Below, piece after piece: positions 7,742 through 15,759 of a DNA stretch of 32,328 nucleotides. Source of the DNA: Saprospiraceae bacterium (lineage in GTDB: Bacteria; Bacteroidota; Bacteroidia; Chitinophagales; Saprospiraceae); assembly GCA_013002995.1 (NCBI GenBank), contig JABDLO010000006.1, forward strand, positions 1 through 32,328, given 5' to 3'. The notes beneath the pieces are model-generated. The model was given only the letters and a program-made list of their open reading frames with translations. It had not been told where the DNA came from and made no database searches. Position 1 is the stretch's first letter; every line of letters begins with the position of its first letter. The translations under genes were made by a program, and so were the position numbers.

Positions 7742-10681
7742 GTGAAGTCTTTTACCATATTACTCTTGATTTCTACTTTTTTGATGCCAGCTTTTGGTCA
7801 GATTTCCAGCGAAGAGCTCATCAACAATTCCATTTCCTACCATGATCCTACCGGACAATGGCCGACTTTTAAGGGTACATTGAGATTTGACCAGATCAAT
7901 CCTACTCGCGTAGATCAATCCATGAGAAAAATCGTCTTTGATAGGGCACTGGATTATTTTAGGTTTGAACAGAAAGGTAAAGATCTTTATCAGCTCAGAG
8001 AATTGAATAATGGTGTCTGTCGCCATGCTATCAATGGTAATGATGCTCTATCAGAAGAAGAAATTAAGCAGTATCGGATGACCTGTGATCGCACAACCAT
8101 GTACCGGGATTATTATTCTTACTTGTATGGACTTCCTATGAAATTGAAAGACCCTGGAACCCTGATCGATCCCATCGCCAATGAATACGTATTTCAGGGG
8201 AAACCATGTTATTCTGTAAGGGTACTTTATGAAGAAGAAGTGGGAAAGGATATCTGGGATTTTTTCTTTGACAAAGATACTTATGCTCTGATCGGATACC
8301 GGTTTTATCACGATGTTTCCAAGAATGATGGTGAGTACATTACCTTACATGGGGAAGAGACCATCGGAGGAATTAGAATGCCAAAAAATCGATTCTGGTA
8401 CATGAATGCGGATAACCGATATCTGGGGGCGGATTTGCTCCTTCCTGAACCAGCTACTATTGAAAGAGACATCGCTGAAGATTACAATGCAGCCATTCAG
8501 TTGCAATGGAACAAAATCATCAATGATGAAGTTTATAATGTATCAGTAACTCCTCAATGGTTTCCTGACAGTAGTGGAGTGTGGTACAATCTTTATAATA
8601 CTCATGGCAAGTGGTACTACCGCCTCAATTTTACCGATCTTGAAAGTGAGGAATTATTTGACCATCAAGTGGTAGCTGATAAGCTGTCAGAAATGGTTAA
8701 GGATACGATAGAGCCCTACGCCCTTCCTCTTAGGAACTTAACTTATGTTGCCAGTGATACCTTCACATTTGAAGTAAATGTCAGACTTTACCAATTGGTG
8801 CTCCCATCCCACGATATTGTTGAAATTGAAAAGCCTGAATCTCCTGATCCTTATTCTTCTATTTCACCTGATGGTAAATGGACGGCCTGGGTAAAAGATT
8901 ACAATCTCTATCTAAAGGATAATGAAACAGACCAGGAAACCCAGTTGAGTAAGGATGGTTCAGAGCATTTTCAATACGCAAGTTATTATGGATGGTTTGA
9001 TCTTATGGAAGGAGAAGGAGGCGAGCGTCCCAATAGGTTTTATGTAGATTGGTCTCCCGATTCTAAATATCTGGTAACCTCGATCTGCGATACCAGGAAT
9101 GCAGAGAAAATGTATATGCTGGATTGGAGTGTGGATACCTTATATAAGCCTCGATTATTATCATACTTTAGGGGGTCACCTGGCGATACAACGATGGTTC
9201 ATTATGTTCCTTACATCTACAATGTAAAGGATCAATCGCAGGTGAATGAAGATTTTCCAAAAGCTACGCACATCAACTCGATTGGCTTCACGTGGTCCGA
9301 GGATGAAGATTTTATATATGCTCGCATCCCTGAGCGGGGTTATCAGAAAGAAGAACTTTTCCGCATAAACCTGGAGGATGGGTCAAGAAATCGGATAATT
9401 GAAGAAACCAGCTCTACCAATATTGATGATCTGCGTATCTGGTACAAGGAATCAGCCGGTAAAATTTTCTATACTTCTCAGAAATCGGGGTGGAGACAAC
9501 TATATGCATACGATCTTAAAAAAGAGGAGAGACATGCTGTTACTGACGGCAAATATTTCTTTCACAACATCATGCACATGGACGATGAGTCCAGGATGAT
9601 CTATTTTACTGCTGCAGGAAAAGAAGATGGTCATCATCCTTATCAGCGACAACTCTATGTGGTAGGATATGATGGAGGTGATGTCAAGAGATTAACTTCT
9701 GAGGATGTCAATCATGATGTACGATTTTCGCCTGACGGCAAATATTTCTGGGACAATGCATCAACTGTTTCTTATCCTACCCGTACATGGCTCAGAACAA
9801 GTTCTGATGGATTGGTTTTAAAAACCATTTCACAAGCAAGCGTTGATGGCCTTTATGATAAAGGCTGGAGGCCTCCGATGACATTTTCCGGGGCGTCCAG
9901 GGATGGGGTGACCACCATGTATGGTGCCCTATGGAAGCCAACCTACTTTGATCCTTCTAAAAAATACCCCATTATAGATCATACCTACACCGGGCCTCAT
10001 ACACAAATGTATCCTTCTCAATTCAGGACGTCCATTGCCAGGAACAACCAGGCATTGGCAGAGTTGGGTTTTATTGTCATGATGGTCGATGGCATGGGTA
10101 CTTATGGAAGGTCCAAGGCATTTCATAATGTCTCTTATAGGAATATGGGCATGAACTTATTGGATCATACCCTAGCCATACAGCAACTTGGTGAACAATA
10201 TGAATGGATCGATACTTCCAGAGTGGGGATCTTTGGCCATTCTGCAGGGGGATACGATGCCGGACATGCGATGTTACAATTCCCGGAAACTTATGATGTG
10301 GCTGTATCCAGCAGTGCTGATCATGATTTCAGAATGGAAAAAGCCTGGTGGCCGGAGATGTACATGGGATGGCCTGTGGATTCACTTTATGACCAGGTAT
10401 CCAATATCACAATGGCAGGTAATCTGAAAGGCAAGCTACTACTTGTCCACGGAGCACTGGATGATAATGTCAATGCTTCGGCAACATTCAAACTGGCGGA
10501 AGCTCTTGTCGATGCTGATAAAGAATTCGATCTATTGATACTACCGAGTCAACGTCATGGGTATTCTGATCAACAGCATCGCCGATACTTCACCAAGAAA
10601 CGGTGGAATTATTTTATTGAGCATTTGTTGGGTAAGGAGCCGCCTTGGGATGTGAAGTGGGATAATATGAATTCGAAGTAA
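7742..10681 (+). CDS. Exported S9 (dipeptidyl-peptidase IV-like) peptidase with N-terminal DUF6503-like domain
   Basis: A GTG start at 7742 gives MKSFTILLLISTFLMPAFG, a good signal peptide. The last ~260 residues are the alpha/beta-hydrolase of prolyl oligopeptidase family S9: nucleophile Ser834 in GHSAGGY, acid in GALDDNV (Asp907/908), base His939 in QRHGY. Residues ~250-690 form a beta-propeller, with SPDGKW and SPDSKY blade motifs. The first ~240 residues are not part of normal DPP-IV. They contain YLYGLPMKLKDPGT and YRFYHDVSKNDGEY, which I recognise as signatures of DUF6503, normally a separate small exported protein. Expected role is periplasmic or cell-surface release of dipeptides. The nucleophile elbow GHSAGG differs from the usual GWSYGG. 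It is monocistronic and ends in a hairpin that overlaps the stop codon. Confidence 0.85.
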   Translation: MKSFTILLLISTFLMPAFGQISSEELINNSISYHDPTGQWPTFKGTLRFDQINPTRVDQSMRKIVFDRALDYFRFEQKGKDLYQLRELNNGVCRHAINGNDALSEEEIKQYRMTCDRTTMYRDYYSYLYGLPMKLKDPGTLIDPIANEYVFQGKPCYSVRVLYEEEVGKDIWDFFFDKDTYALIGYRFYHDVSKNDGEYITLHGEETIGGIRMPKNRFWYMNADNRYLGADLLLPEPATIERDIAEDYNAAIQLQWNKIINDEVYNVSVTPQWFPDSSGVWYNLYNTHGKWYYRLNFTDLESEELFDHQVVADKLSEMVKDTIEPYALPLRNLTYVASDTFTFEVNVRLYQLVLPSHDIVEIEKPESPDPYSSISPDGKWTAWVKDYNLYLKDNETDQETQLSKDGSEHFQYASYYGWFDLMEGEGGERPNRFYVDWSPDSKYLVTSICDTRNAEKMYMLDWSVDTLYKPRLLSYFRGSPGDTTMVHYVPYIYNVKDQSQVNEDFPKATHINSIGFTWSEDEDFIYARIPERGYQKEELFRINLEDGSRNRIIEETSSTNIDDLRIWYKESAGKIFYTSQKSGWRQLYAYDLKKEERHAVTDGKYFFHNIMHMDDESRMIYFTAAGKEDGHHPYQRQLYVVGYDGGDVKRLTSEDVNHDVRFSPDGKYFWDNASTVSYPTRTWLRTSSDGLVLKTISQASVDGLYDKGWRPPMTFSGASRDGVTTMYGALWKPTYFDPSKKYPIIDHTYTGPHTQMYPSQFRTSIARNNQALAELGFIVMMVDGMGTYGRSKAFHNVSYRNMGMNLLDHTLAIQQLGEQYEWIDTSRVGIFGHSAGGYDAGHAMLQFPETYDVAVSSSADHDFRMEKAWWPEMYMGWPVDSLYDQVSNITMAGNLKGKLLLVHGALDDNVNASATFKLAEALVDADKEFDLLILPSQRHGYSDQQHRRYFTKKRWNYFIEHLLGKEPPWDVKWDNMNSK

Positions 10682-10692
10682 ATACTTCGAAT
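10671..10692 (+). terminator. Perfect inverted repeat over the S9 peptidase stop codon
   Basis: The arm ATTCGAAGTA (10671-10680) is followed by two A and its exact reverse complement (10683-10692). The stop codon TAA (10679-10681) lies at the tip. It falls between two convergent genes only 32 bp apart, so it may serve both strands as a terminator, but there is no T-run on either side. Confidence 0.4.
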
Positions 10693-10713
10693 AGCGGAGG
10701 GATACTGGCCTAT

Positions 10714-11637
10714 TTACTTACAAGCAAATAATACTTGAGTGATCAACTCATCTTCTGGGACTTCACTTGGATCATTGACGTATAGTTCAAATGGATGGAT
10801 GCTCTTCACCGCTTTAAATTCCTTGCTTCTCATCATCGTGTGCTGGGTAGTCCAGGCATTTCCAAGATGCCTATAACTTCCTACATGTTCTATGATATGT
10901 ACTTTAGTGGTTGGAATTGATCCTGATATCATCCCATCAGGCAAATCATCCGGCACCTTGCTCACAGGAACTCCTGATGTATAACTGACTCCTCCTTTAA
11001 CCATGTCCCATTTATGATAAATAGAAAATGGGAGGCCATTGATAAGATCTTTTTTATCATCCATATAAGCCCACAGTTTCTCGAAATCGGAGCTCATATC
11101 CTTTCCGATATCATCCATACTAGAATCCGACTTGATGGCTATAAAAGTGCATCCGGGAAATGATGATTCCCCTTTAAAGTTGAGTTGAGAGTTGACCTTT
11201 CCATCTTCCACATAGTCTTTCAACATATTTAATCCTCTGTCATAATCCATAGAGATGAATCCTATGGTCATCTTTTTCATCCAGAACATAAACCAGGGCA
11301 GGCTTCCATCCATCAGCCAGGTAACCCTGGTGCCTCCATCCTCTTCTTTTAGCTTGAATGCCACATCTGAGTGACTCTTCCAAGGCTTAAGAAAGTTTAG
11401 ATCGTAAGTGATGGATTCATTTTCTTTTTCCTCCAGGATCGTCATATTGCCTGATCCTACCCGATTTCCACTCCATGAATATGATTTATTATCTCCTGCA
11501 ATGTTAAGAGTGGCTTCCGGTTCCATAACCAACCACGGAGACCAGATCCTCCAATGACTGAAGTCATTGACTACATTAAAAATCTTTTCTGCCGGAGCAT
11601 TTATATGAATGGATCTTGTTATATGAAATTTAGGCAT
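10714..11637 (-). CDS. SRPBCC domain fused to GyrI-like effector-binding domain
   Basis: The 307-residue cytosolic protein has two modules. Residues 1-150 look like an SRPBCC (START-like/polyketide-cyclase) hydrophobic-ligand fold: ITRSIHINAPAEKIFNVVND, then a W-rich patch (HWRIWSPW) and a long C-terminal helix (DYDRGLNMLKDYVEDG). Residues ~155-305 resemble the GyrI-like/AraC effector-binding fold, with paired strands and PDGMISGSIPTTKVHIIEHVG. There is no DNA-binding helix-turn-helix. Both folds bind small ligands, so a sensor, ligand-sequestering or hydrolase-like role is possible; the ligand is unknown. The ATG at 11637 gives the natural start of the SRPBCC fold. It is convergent with the S9 peptidase gene and divergent from the helicase gene. 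Confidence 0.75.
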   Translation of the reverse strand: MPKFHITRSIHINAPAEKIFNVVNDFSHWRIWSPWLVMEPEATLNIAGDNKSYSWSGNRVGSGNMTILEEKENESITYDLNFLKPWKSHSDVAFKLKEEDGGTRVTWLMDGSLPWFMFWMKKMTIGFISMDYDRGLNMLKDYVEDGKVNSQLNFKGESSFPGCTFIAIKSDSSMDDIGKDMSSDFEKLWAYMDDKKDLINGLPFSIYHKWDMVKGGVSYTSGVPVSKVPDDLPDGMISGSIPTTKVHIIEHVGSYRHLGNAWTTQHTMMRSKEFKAVKSIHPFELYVNDPSEVPEDELITQVLFACK

Positions 11638-11898
11638 AACATTTTAATTTTGATACTTTAAAAAGGACATACAAGTTACATCACTTTTATGAAAAGGGCC
11701 AATTGATGGTTAAAGAAATATGTCTTATGGAATTGTTCTTGGCTATAAAAAGGTAAAATCTTTGATCCGATCAAGTAGTAATCCTTTATCTTAAATTTTA
11801 TAAATGTATCAACACTGTCTACACCTTTTGAAAATGAAACGCGATATAATTTTAACAGGAAGACAAGTAGTTTAATAAGGCCATGTCATTTAATTATC

Positions 11899-11906
11899 TA
11901 TCTTTG
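11899..11906 (+). promoter_or_regulatory. -7 promoter box of the DEAD-box helicase gene
   Basis: TATCTTTG matches TAnnTTTG exactly and leaves a leader of about 70 nt before the ATG at 11983. The 345-bp space from 11638 to 11982 holds no gene. A long leader is common for cold-induced rhlE-type helicase genes, but I cannot identify a specific regulatory fold. No good TTTG lies at the -33 spacing. Confidence 0.5.
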
Positions 11907-11982
11907 CGGCGATAAGAAAACATTATCCCCTCTTAGAAGTCTCTCCTGAGGAAATTTCCAAGAATAACAGAATAATTATAAT

Positions 11983-13539
11983 ATGACATTTGAATCTTTA
12001 AAGATTGATATGCCTTTATTGAAGGCATTAAAAGATAAGGGTTATGAAACACCCACCCCTATACAACAACAAGCAATACCTCATATACTCAATAAGAAGG
12101 ATATCATGGGATGTGCCCAGACCGGTACCGGTAAGACGGCTGCATTTTGTATTCCCATTATTCAGAGAATAAATCAGATAGAAGGTAACAATAAAGGAAA
12201 GCCGGTCATCCGCTCATTGATTTTAACACCTACTCGAGAACTGGCCATTCAGATCAGTGACAATATCAAGGCATATGCCAAGCATACCAATATCAAGCAT
12301 GCGGTTATATATGGTGGAGTGAAGCAGGGAAGGCAAGTGGACCAGCTAAATCGTGGTGTTCACATTGTAGTTGCGACTCCCGGAAGGTTATTGGACCTGG
12401 TCCGTCAAGGACATCTTCATTTAAATACGATCAAGATCTTTGTCCTGGATGAGGCAGATCGTATGCTGGACATGGGTTTTATTAATGATATTAAGAAGAC
12501 CATTCAATTACTGCCTAAACAAAGACAGTCCTTATTCTTTTCTGCTACCATGCCGACTTCCATCATTAAGCTGGCACACACTATTCTCTTTCACCCTGTT
12601 AAGGTAATGGTAAGCCCACAGTCTACAACGGCTGATACGGTCAAACAATATCTATATTATACCAATAAGAATCTCAAGGAGAAATTGCTCCTACACATTC
12701 TTGAAAAGGAAAATATTGACCAGGTTTTAGTATTTACCAGAACCAGGCACGGTGCTGATCGACTGTCAAGAAACCTGATGAAGAGAAGAATTGCTGTTGC
12801 AGCCATTCATGGTGACAAAGCTCAGAATCAAAGACAGAAAGCGCTGACCAGGTTTAAGTCAGGAGATTTGAAAGTGCTGGTTGCCACGAATATTGCAGCG
12901 AGAGGAATAGACATCAATCAGTTAGAACATGTAATTAATTATGACATCCCGGTTGAAGCAGAATCCTACGTGCACAGGATCGGAAGATCTGGTCGTGCCG
13001 GACAGGATGGAATATCTATTTCACTGTGTGAACCGGAAGAAATCGTACATGTTAAAGCGATCCAGAAATTGATCAAGCAGAAGATCGAAGTAGTCGAAGA
13101 TCATCCATTCCCTCAGACGGAAAAGCCCATGACTGAAGCGGAGAAAAAAGAATGGAACAGAGAAAAACAGAGAAGAAGACAAGAATTTTTTGCCAATCGA
13201 AAAAAGAAAAGGCCCTCCGGTGGGCGTAATCGTAAAGACAATTCTTACAGCCGTGACGATCGGAGAAAAAGCAAGGATAAACCGGATAACAGCGGAAAAA
13301 GAAGAAATAAATCAAACTCCCATGAATCTTCCAGGAGTGAAAATGAAAGATCTAATTCTTCAAGTAAAAGAAGGAACGATTCTAATTCTCAGGAATCTTC
13401 TTCTAACAGTAAAAGGAAGTCAACTTTTAGCGGAAAAAGGAGAAGCAATTCCAATACTTCCGGAAAGAAAAAGTACGGAAAGAGAAGAAACAATAATAAT
13501 GGTAGCAGTAGCAAGTCCATGTGGCCATTAGAGAAGTAA
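11983..13539 (+). CDS. rhlE: ATP-dependent RNA helicase, DEAD-box, RhlE type
   Basis: All helicase motifs are present in order: Q motif (GYETPTPIQQQAIP, 20-33), Walker A AQTGTGKT (45-52), PTRELA (83-88), TPGRLLD (132-138), DEAD (156-159), SAT (188-190), ARGID (306-310) and HRIGRSGRAG (331-340). The enzyme unwinds short RNA duplexes with ATP and usually works in ribosome assembly or RNA decay in the cytosol. Residues ~385-518 form a disordered basic tail of Lys/Arg/Ser/Asn, which would bind RNA nonspecifically. The short core plus basic tail, without a DbpA/CsdA RNA-binding fold, fits the RhlE subgroup common in Bacteroidota. The gene is monocistronic, with its own promoter box and a strong intrinsic terminator. 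Confidence 0.93.
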   Translation: MTFESLKIDMPLLKALKDKGYETPTPIQQQAIPHILNKKDIMGCAQTGTGKTAAFCIPIIQRINQIEGNNKGKPVIRSLILTPTRELAIQISDNIKAYAKHTNIKHAVIYGGVKQGRQVDQLNRGVHIVVATPGRLLDLVRQGHLHLNTIKIFVLDEADRMLDMGFINDIKKTIQLLPKQRQSLFFSATMPTSIIKLAHTILFHPVKVMVSPQSTTADTVKQYLYYTNKNLKEKLLLHILEKENIDQVLVFTRTRHGADRLSRNLMKRRIAVAAIHGDKAQNQRQKALTRFKSGDLKVLVATNIAARGIDINQLEHVINYDIPVEAESYVHRIGRSGRAGQDGISISLCEPEEIVHVKAIQKLIKQKIEVVEDHPFPQTEKPMTEAEKKEWNREKQRRRQEFFANRKKKRPSGGRNRKDNSYSRDDRRKSKDKPDNSGKRRNKSNSHESSRSENERSNSSSKRRNDSNSQESSSNSKRKSTFSGKRRSNSNTSGKKKYGKRRNNNNGSSSKSMWPLEK

Positions 13540-13571
13540 TTCACTATTTTTTGCTTAAAAATAACAGTCTT

Positions 13572-13610
13572 AAAAGCCGTTGATAATCGTTATCAACGGC
13601 TTTTTTTTTC
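13572..13610 (+). terminator. Intrinsic terminator after the helicase gene
   Basis: The arm AAAAGCCGTTGATAA (13572-13586), loop TCG and the exact complementary arm (13590-13604) form a 15-bp stem. The stem runs into an uninterrupted T-run (13601-13609). The A-rich left arm also makes it usable on the reverse strand. It lies 33 bp after the rhlE stop codon. Confidence 0.92.
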
Positions 13611-13734
13611 TTTTTGTTTGATGTTTTAAGGAAAATTAAAGAACTTCAAAGTAGCGAATACTAAAATAACAGAAGTTAAGAGAACGACAATTATTGTAGG
13701 TGGGTTTTAGTTAATAAATTATGAAAGAAAATCA

Positions 13735-14622
13735 ATGAAAATTTTAAAATATAGTTTGTTCCTTTTTGTAATGATTATGTTCATTACATCTTGTATGTCT
13801 GAAGAGGAGACTGAAGTTCTTCCACCTATTGAAGATGATCCTATTGAGGAGGATACCATACCAGATGGAGGGATGGATCCGGAAGTGATAACATGGAAAA
13901 ACTGGTACTTGTCTGTACCTGTAGATAGAGGGAATGGGAGTGCCACATCGATATTTTATGAAGATATTGTTAATAACAGACTGAGCGCTGAAGAGTCTAA
14001 GTATTTCTATGAGAATGATGATGGGAGTTACACTTTGTGGACGAAGTTTACAGGATTTACCACCTCTGGTTTATCAGAGTTAGGTGATAAATATTGCCGG
14101 ACAGAACTCAGAGAATTTTGGAGGGGTAATCAGGACGGTTATGATAATTGGTCCATGTCTTCCGGAGTACATATTCTGGAATCGACGATGCGGGTGGATT
14201 ATGTCGAAGGCAACGGCCGCACCATAGTGGCACAGATTCATGGTAAAGACTCTCCCGGAATTAGTGGTAGTCCGGCAACTGTAAAAATTCGATGGAATAG
14301 TGGAATGATACAAATAGATCACTATACAAAGCCAAGTGGAGGGGATCCCTGGACAAGTAAATACGATAAAAAAGTTGACTTTGCCAGGGTCGATAACGAA
14401 GTGTTCACGATAAAAGTGAAAATTGAAGATGGCAAATTATTTTGTGCCCTGGTCTGTGAAGAAAAAGATTTAGACATTCCTTATACTGAATTTTATGACT
14501 ATGCAGGGAACGGATATATCCATGAGAATTACTTCAAAACGGGTAATTACTTTGCCTGGAATGATGACTATGAAAAAGCCGCACAGGTAATACTACATAA
14601 AGTGGTGACAGAACACAGATAA
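13735..14622 (+). CDS. Alginate lyase, polysaccharide lyase family 7, surface lipoprotein
   Basis: The 295-residue product opens with a lipoprotein signal ending FITSC (Cys20). An acidic stretch (SEEETEV, then EDDPIEEDT) follows, like the surface-export signals after the lipid-anchored Cys in Bacteroidota. The PL7 jelly-roll signatures are complete: RTELRE (Arg122, Arg126), QIH (Gln167, His169) and YFKTGNY (Tyr266/Tyr272). These residues line the active site for beta-elimination of alginate; QIH rather than QVH is usually linked to guluronate-containing substrate. It should cut alginate at the cell surface. No SusC/SusD pair, second lyase or KDG pathway gene is nearby, so this is an orphan rather than part of a utilisation locus. 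The start gives the shortest good lipoprotein signal. Confidence 0.92.
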   Translation: MKILKYSLFLFVMIMFITSCMSEEETEVLPPIEDDPIEEDTIPDGGMDPEVITWKNWYLSVPVDRGNGSATSIFYEDIVNNRLSAEESKYFYENDDGSYTLWTKFTGFTTSGLSELGDKYCRTELREFWRGNQDGYDNWSMSSGVHILESTMRVDYVEGNGRTIVAQIHGKDSPGISGSPATVKIRWNSGMIQIDHYTKPSGGDPWTSKYDKKVDFARVDNEVFTIKVKIEDGKLFCALVCEEKDLDIPYTEFYDYAGNGYIHENYFKTGNYFAWNDDYEKAAQVILHKVVTEHR

Positions 14623-14646
14623 TGGCGACTGGCCTACAAATTGTAA

Positions 14647-14702
14647 TACTTCCATACTCGAGGAACTCGCACATTGTTTACTTAAAATGTAGTGTGGAAG
14701 TA
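14647..14702 (+). repeat. Inverted repeat after the alginate lyase gene
   Basis: TACTTCCATACT (14647-14658) pairs with AGTGTGGAAGTA (14691-14702), with one T-G pair. An inner ACATT/AATGT can extend the fold. It sits 25 bp after the lyase stop codon and may act as a transcript 3' end. It has no T-run, so calling it a terminator is an inference. Confidence 0.4.
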
Positions 14703-14800
14703 CGTAAAATAATTCCTGTTTTTAAAGCGATGAAGGGGAAGCATTTGATTTTTAGTAACTCATGTTATTCAGACAATGAGATATTCACTTAATATGGAGC

Positions 14801-14835
14801 ATGCCTATCCCAATAATTGTATTTGCCTAATTAGG
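14801..14835 (+). promoter_or_regulatory. Possible operator before the dehalogenase gene
   Basis: Two copies of TGCCTA occur with a 22-bp period (14802 and 14824). The second lies in a 10-bp palindrome CCTAATTAGG (14826-14835). The core TTGCCTAA (14823-14830) is the same eight bases found in the repeats before the tail-fibre-like genes at 26.9 and 28.8 kb. The spacing to the start codon is similar (about 51 nt), but no CAnnTTTG or TAnnTTTG box follows at the expected place. A chance match is quite possible. Confidence 0.25.
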
Positions 14836-14883
14836 TATACAAAGACAATCTACAACATCAGAAATATGATAATCAAAATCTAA

Positions 14884-15759
14884 ATGTTTAATAATTTTGA
14901 AGGATTTACTGAAGACATAGAGGGCGTAATGATCAGCTATGTAATTGGTGGCAGTGGGCCTCCAATTCTATTGCTTCATGGTTATCCTCAAACTCATGTA
15001 ATGTGGCATAAATTAGCCGATCAGCTATCAGAACAATACACAGTGGTGGCAAGTGATCTAAGAGGGTATGGAGACAGCAGTAAGCCTCCAACTACTGAAA
15101 CTCACGAGCCCTATTCCAAAAGGGCGAGTGCAAATGACCAGATAGAATTAATGCGAAGGTTGGGATTTGATCATTTTATTCTCGTGGGTCATGATCGGGG
15201 TGGACGGGTTGGTCACAGAATGGCATTGGACTACCCGGATGCAATTAAAAGCTTAGTTCTTCTGGATATAGCTCCAACTCATTCTATGTATACCACCACT
15301 GATATGGAATTTGCAGCCGCTTACTACCATTGGTTTTTTCTTATTCAGCCATATGATATTCCGGAGCGATTGATAGGAAATGACCCTTTCTATTTTTTAG
15401 AAAAGAAATTTGGTCAATGGGGACGGGATGAAAGTGCTTTTACAGAAGAAGCCTTTGAAGAATACCTTAGATGTTTTACTCCCGAAACCATCCATGCCAG
15501 TTGCGAGGATTATAGGGCTTCAGCTACTATTGATCTTGTGCATGATAAATTAGATTTGGATAAAGGGAACAAAATAAAATGCCCTATGCTTTGTCTTTGG
15601 GGGGAGAAAGGATTTGTAGGAAAAAAATATGATGTGGTTGCAGAATGGTCACGATGGGCAATGAATGTAGATGGATATGGGATACCATGTGGTCATTATC
15701 TGCCAGAAGAAGCTCCTGAAGAAACCTTAGCCGCTATACTGAAATTTATAAATGAATAA
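14884..15759 (+). CDS. Alpha/beta-hydrolase dehalogenase, fluoroacetate dehalogenase-like
   Basis: The 291-residue protein follows the fluoroacetate dehalogenase family along its whole length. Every functional residue I recall for the Rhodopseudomonas enzyme is present with a constant -6 offset, shifting to -9 towards the C-terminus. Nucleophile Asp104 lies in GHDRGGR; carboxylate-binding Arg105 and Arg108 follow; acid Asp128 is in LLDI; base His271 is in CGHY. The halide pocket is His149-Trp150 (YYHW) and Tyr210 (CEDYRA). The known enzymes attack the alpha-carbon of a 2-haloacid, expel halide (even fluoride) with inversion, and release a 2-hydroxyacid. The oxyanion segment is HGYPQ. It is cytosolic. 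Its last 8 bp overlap the dehydrogenase gene, so the two are cotranslated. An epoxide hydrolase or another haloacid substrate remains possible. Confidence 0.85.
   Translation: MFNNFEGFTEDIEGVMISYVIGGSGPPILLLHGYPQTHVMWHKLADQLSEQYTVVASDLRGYGDSSKPPTTETHEPYSKRASANDQIELMRRLGFDHFILVGHDRGGRVGHRMALDYPDAIKSLVLLDIAPTHSMYTTTDMEFAAAYYHWFFLIQPYDIPERLIGNDPFYFLEKKFGQWGRDESAFTEEAFEEYLRCFTPETIHASCEDYRASATIDLVHDKLDLDKGNKIKCPMLCLWGEKGFVGKKYDVVAEWSRWAMNVDGYGIPCGHYLPEEAPEETLAAILKFINE

Noticed and set aside
13380-13520. Repetitive Ser/Asn/Lys/Arg codons at the end of the helicase gene as a possible tandem repeat or CRISPR-like array
   Set aside because: No fixed unit or spacer length; this is an ordinary RhlE basic tail.
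13073-13531. Overlapping frames on both strands across the helicase tail
   Set aside because: The low-complexity Lys/Arg/Ser/Asn coding sequence stays open in other frames by composition; no independent support.
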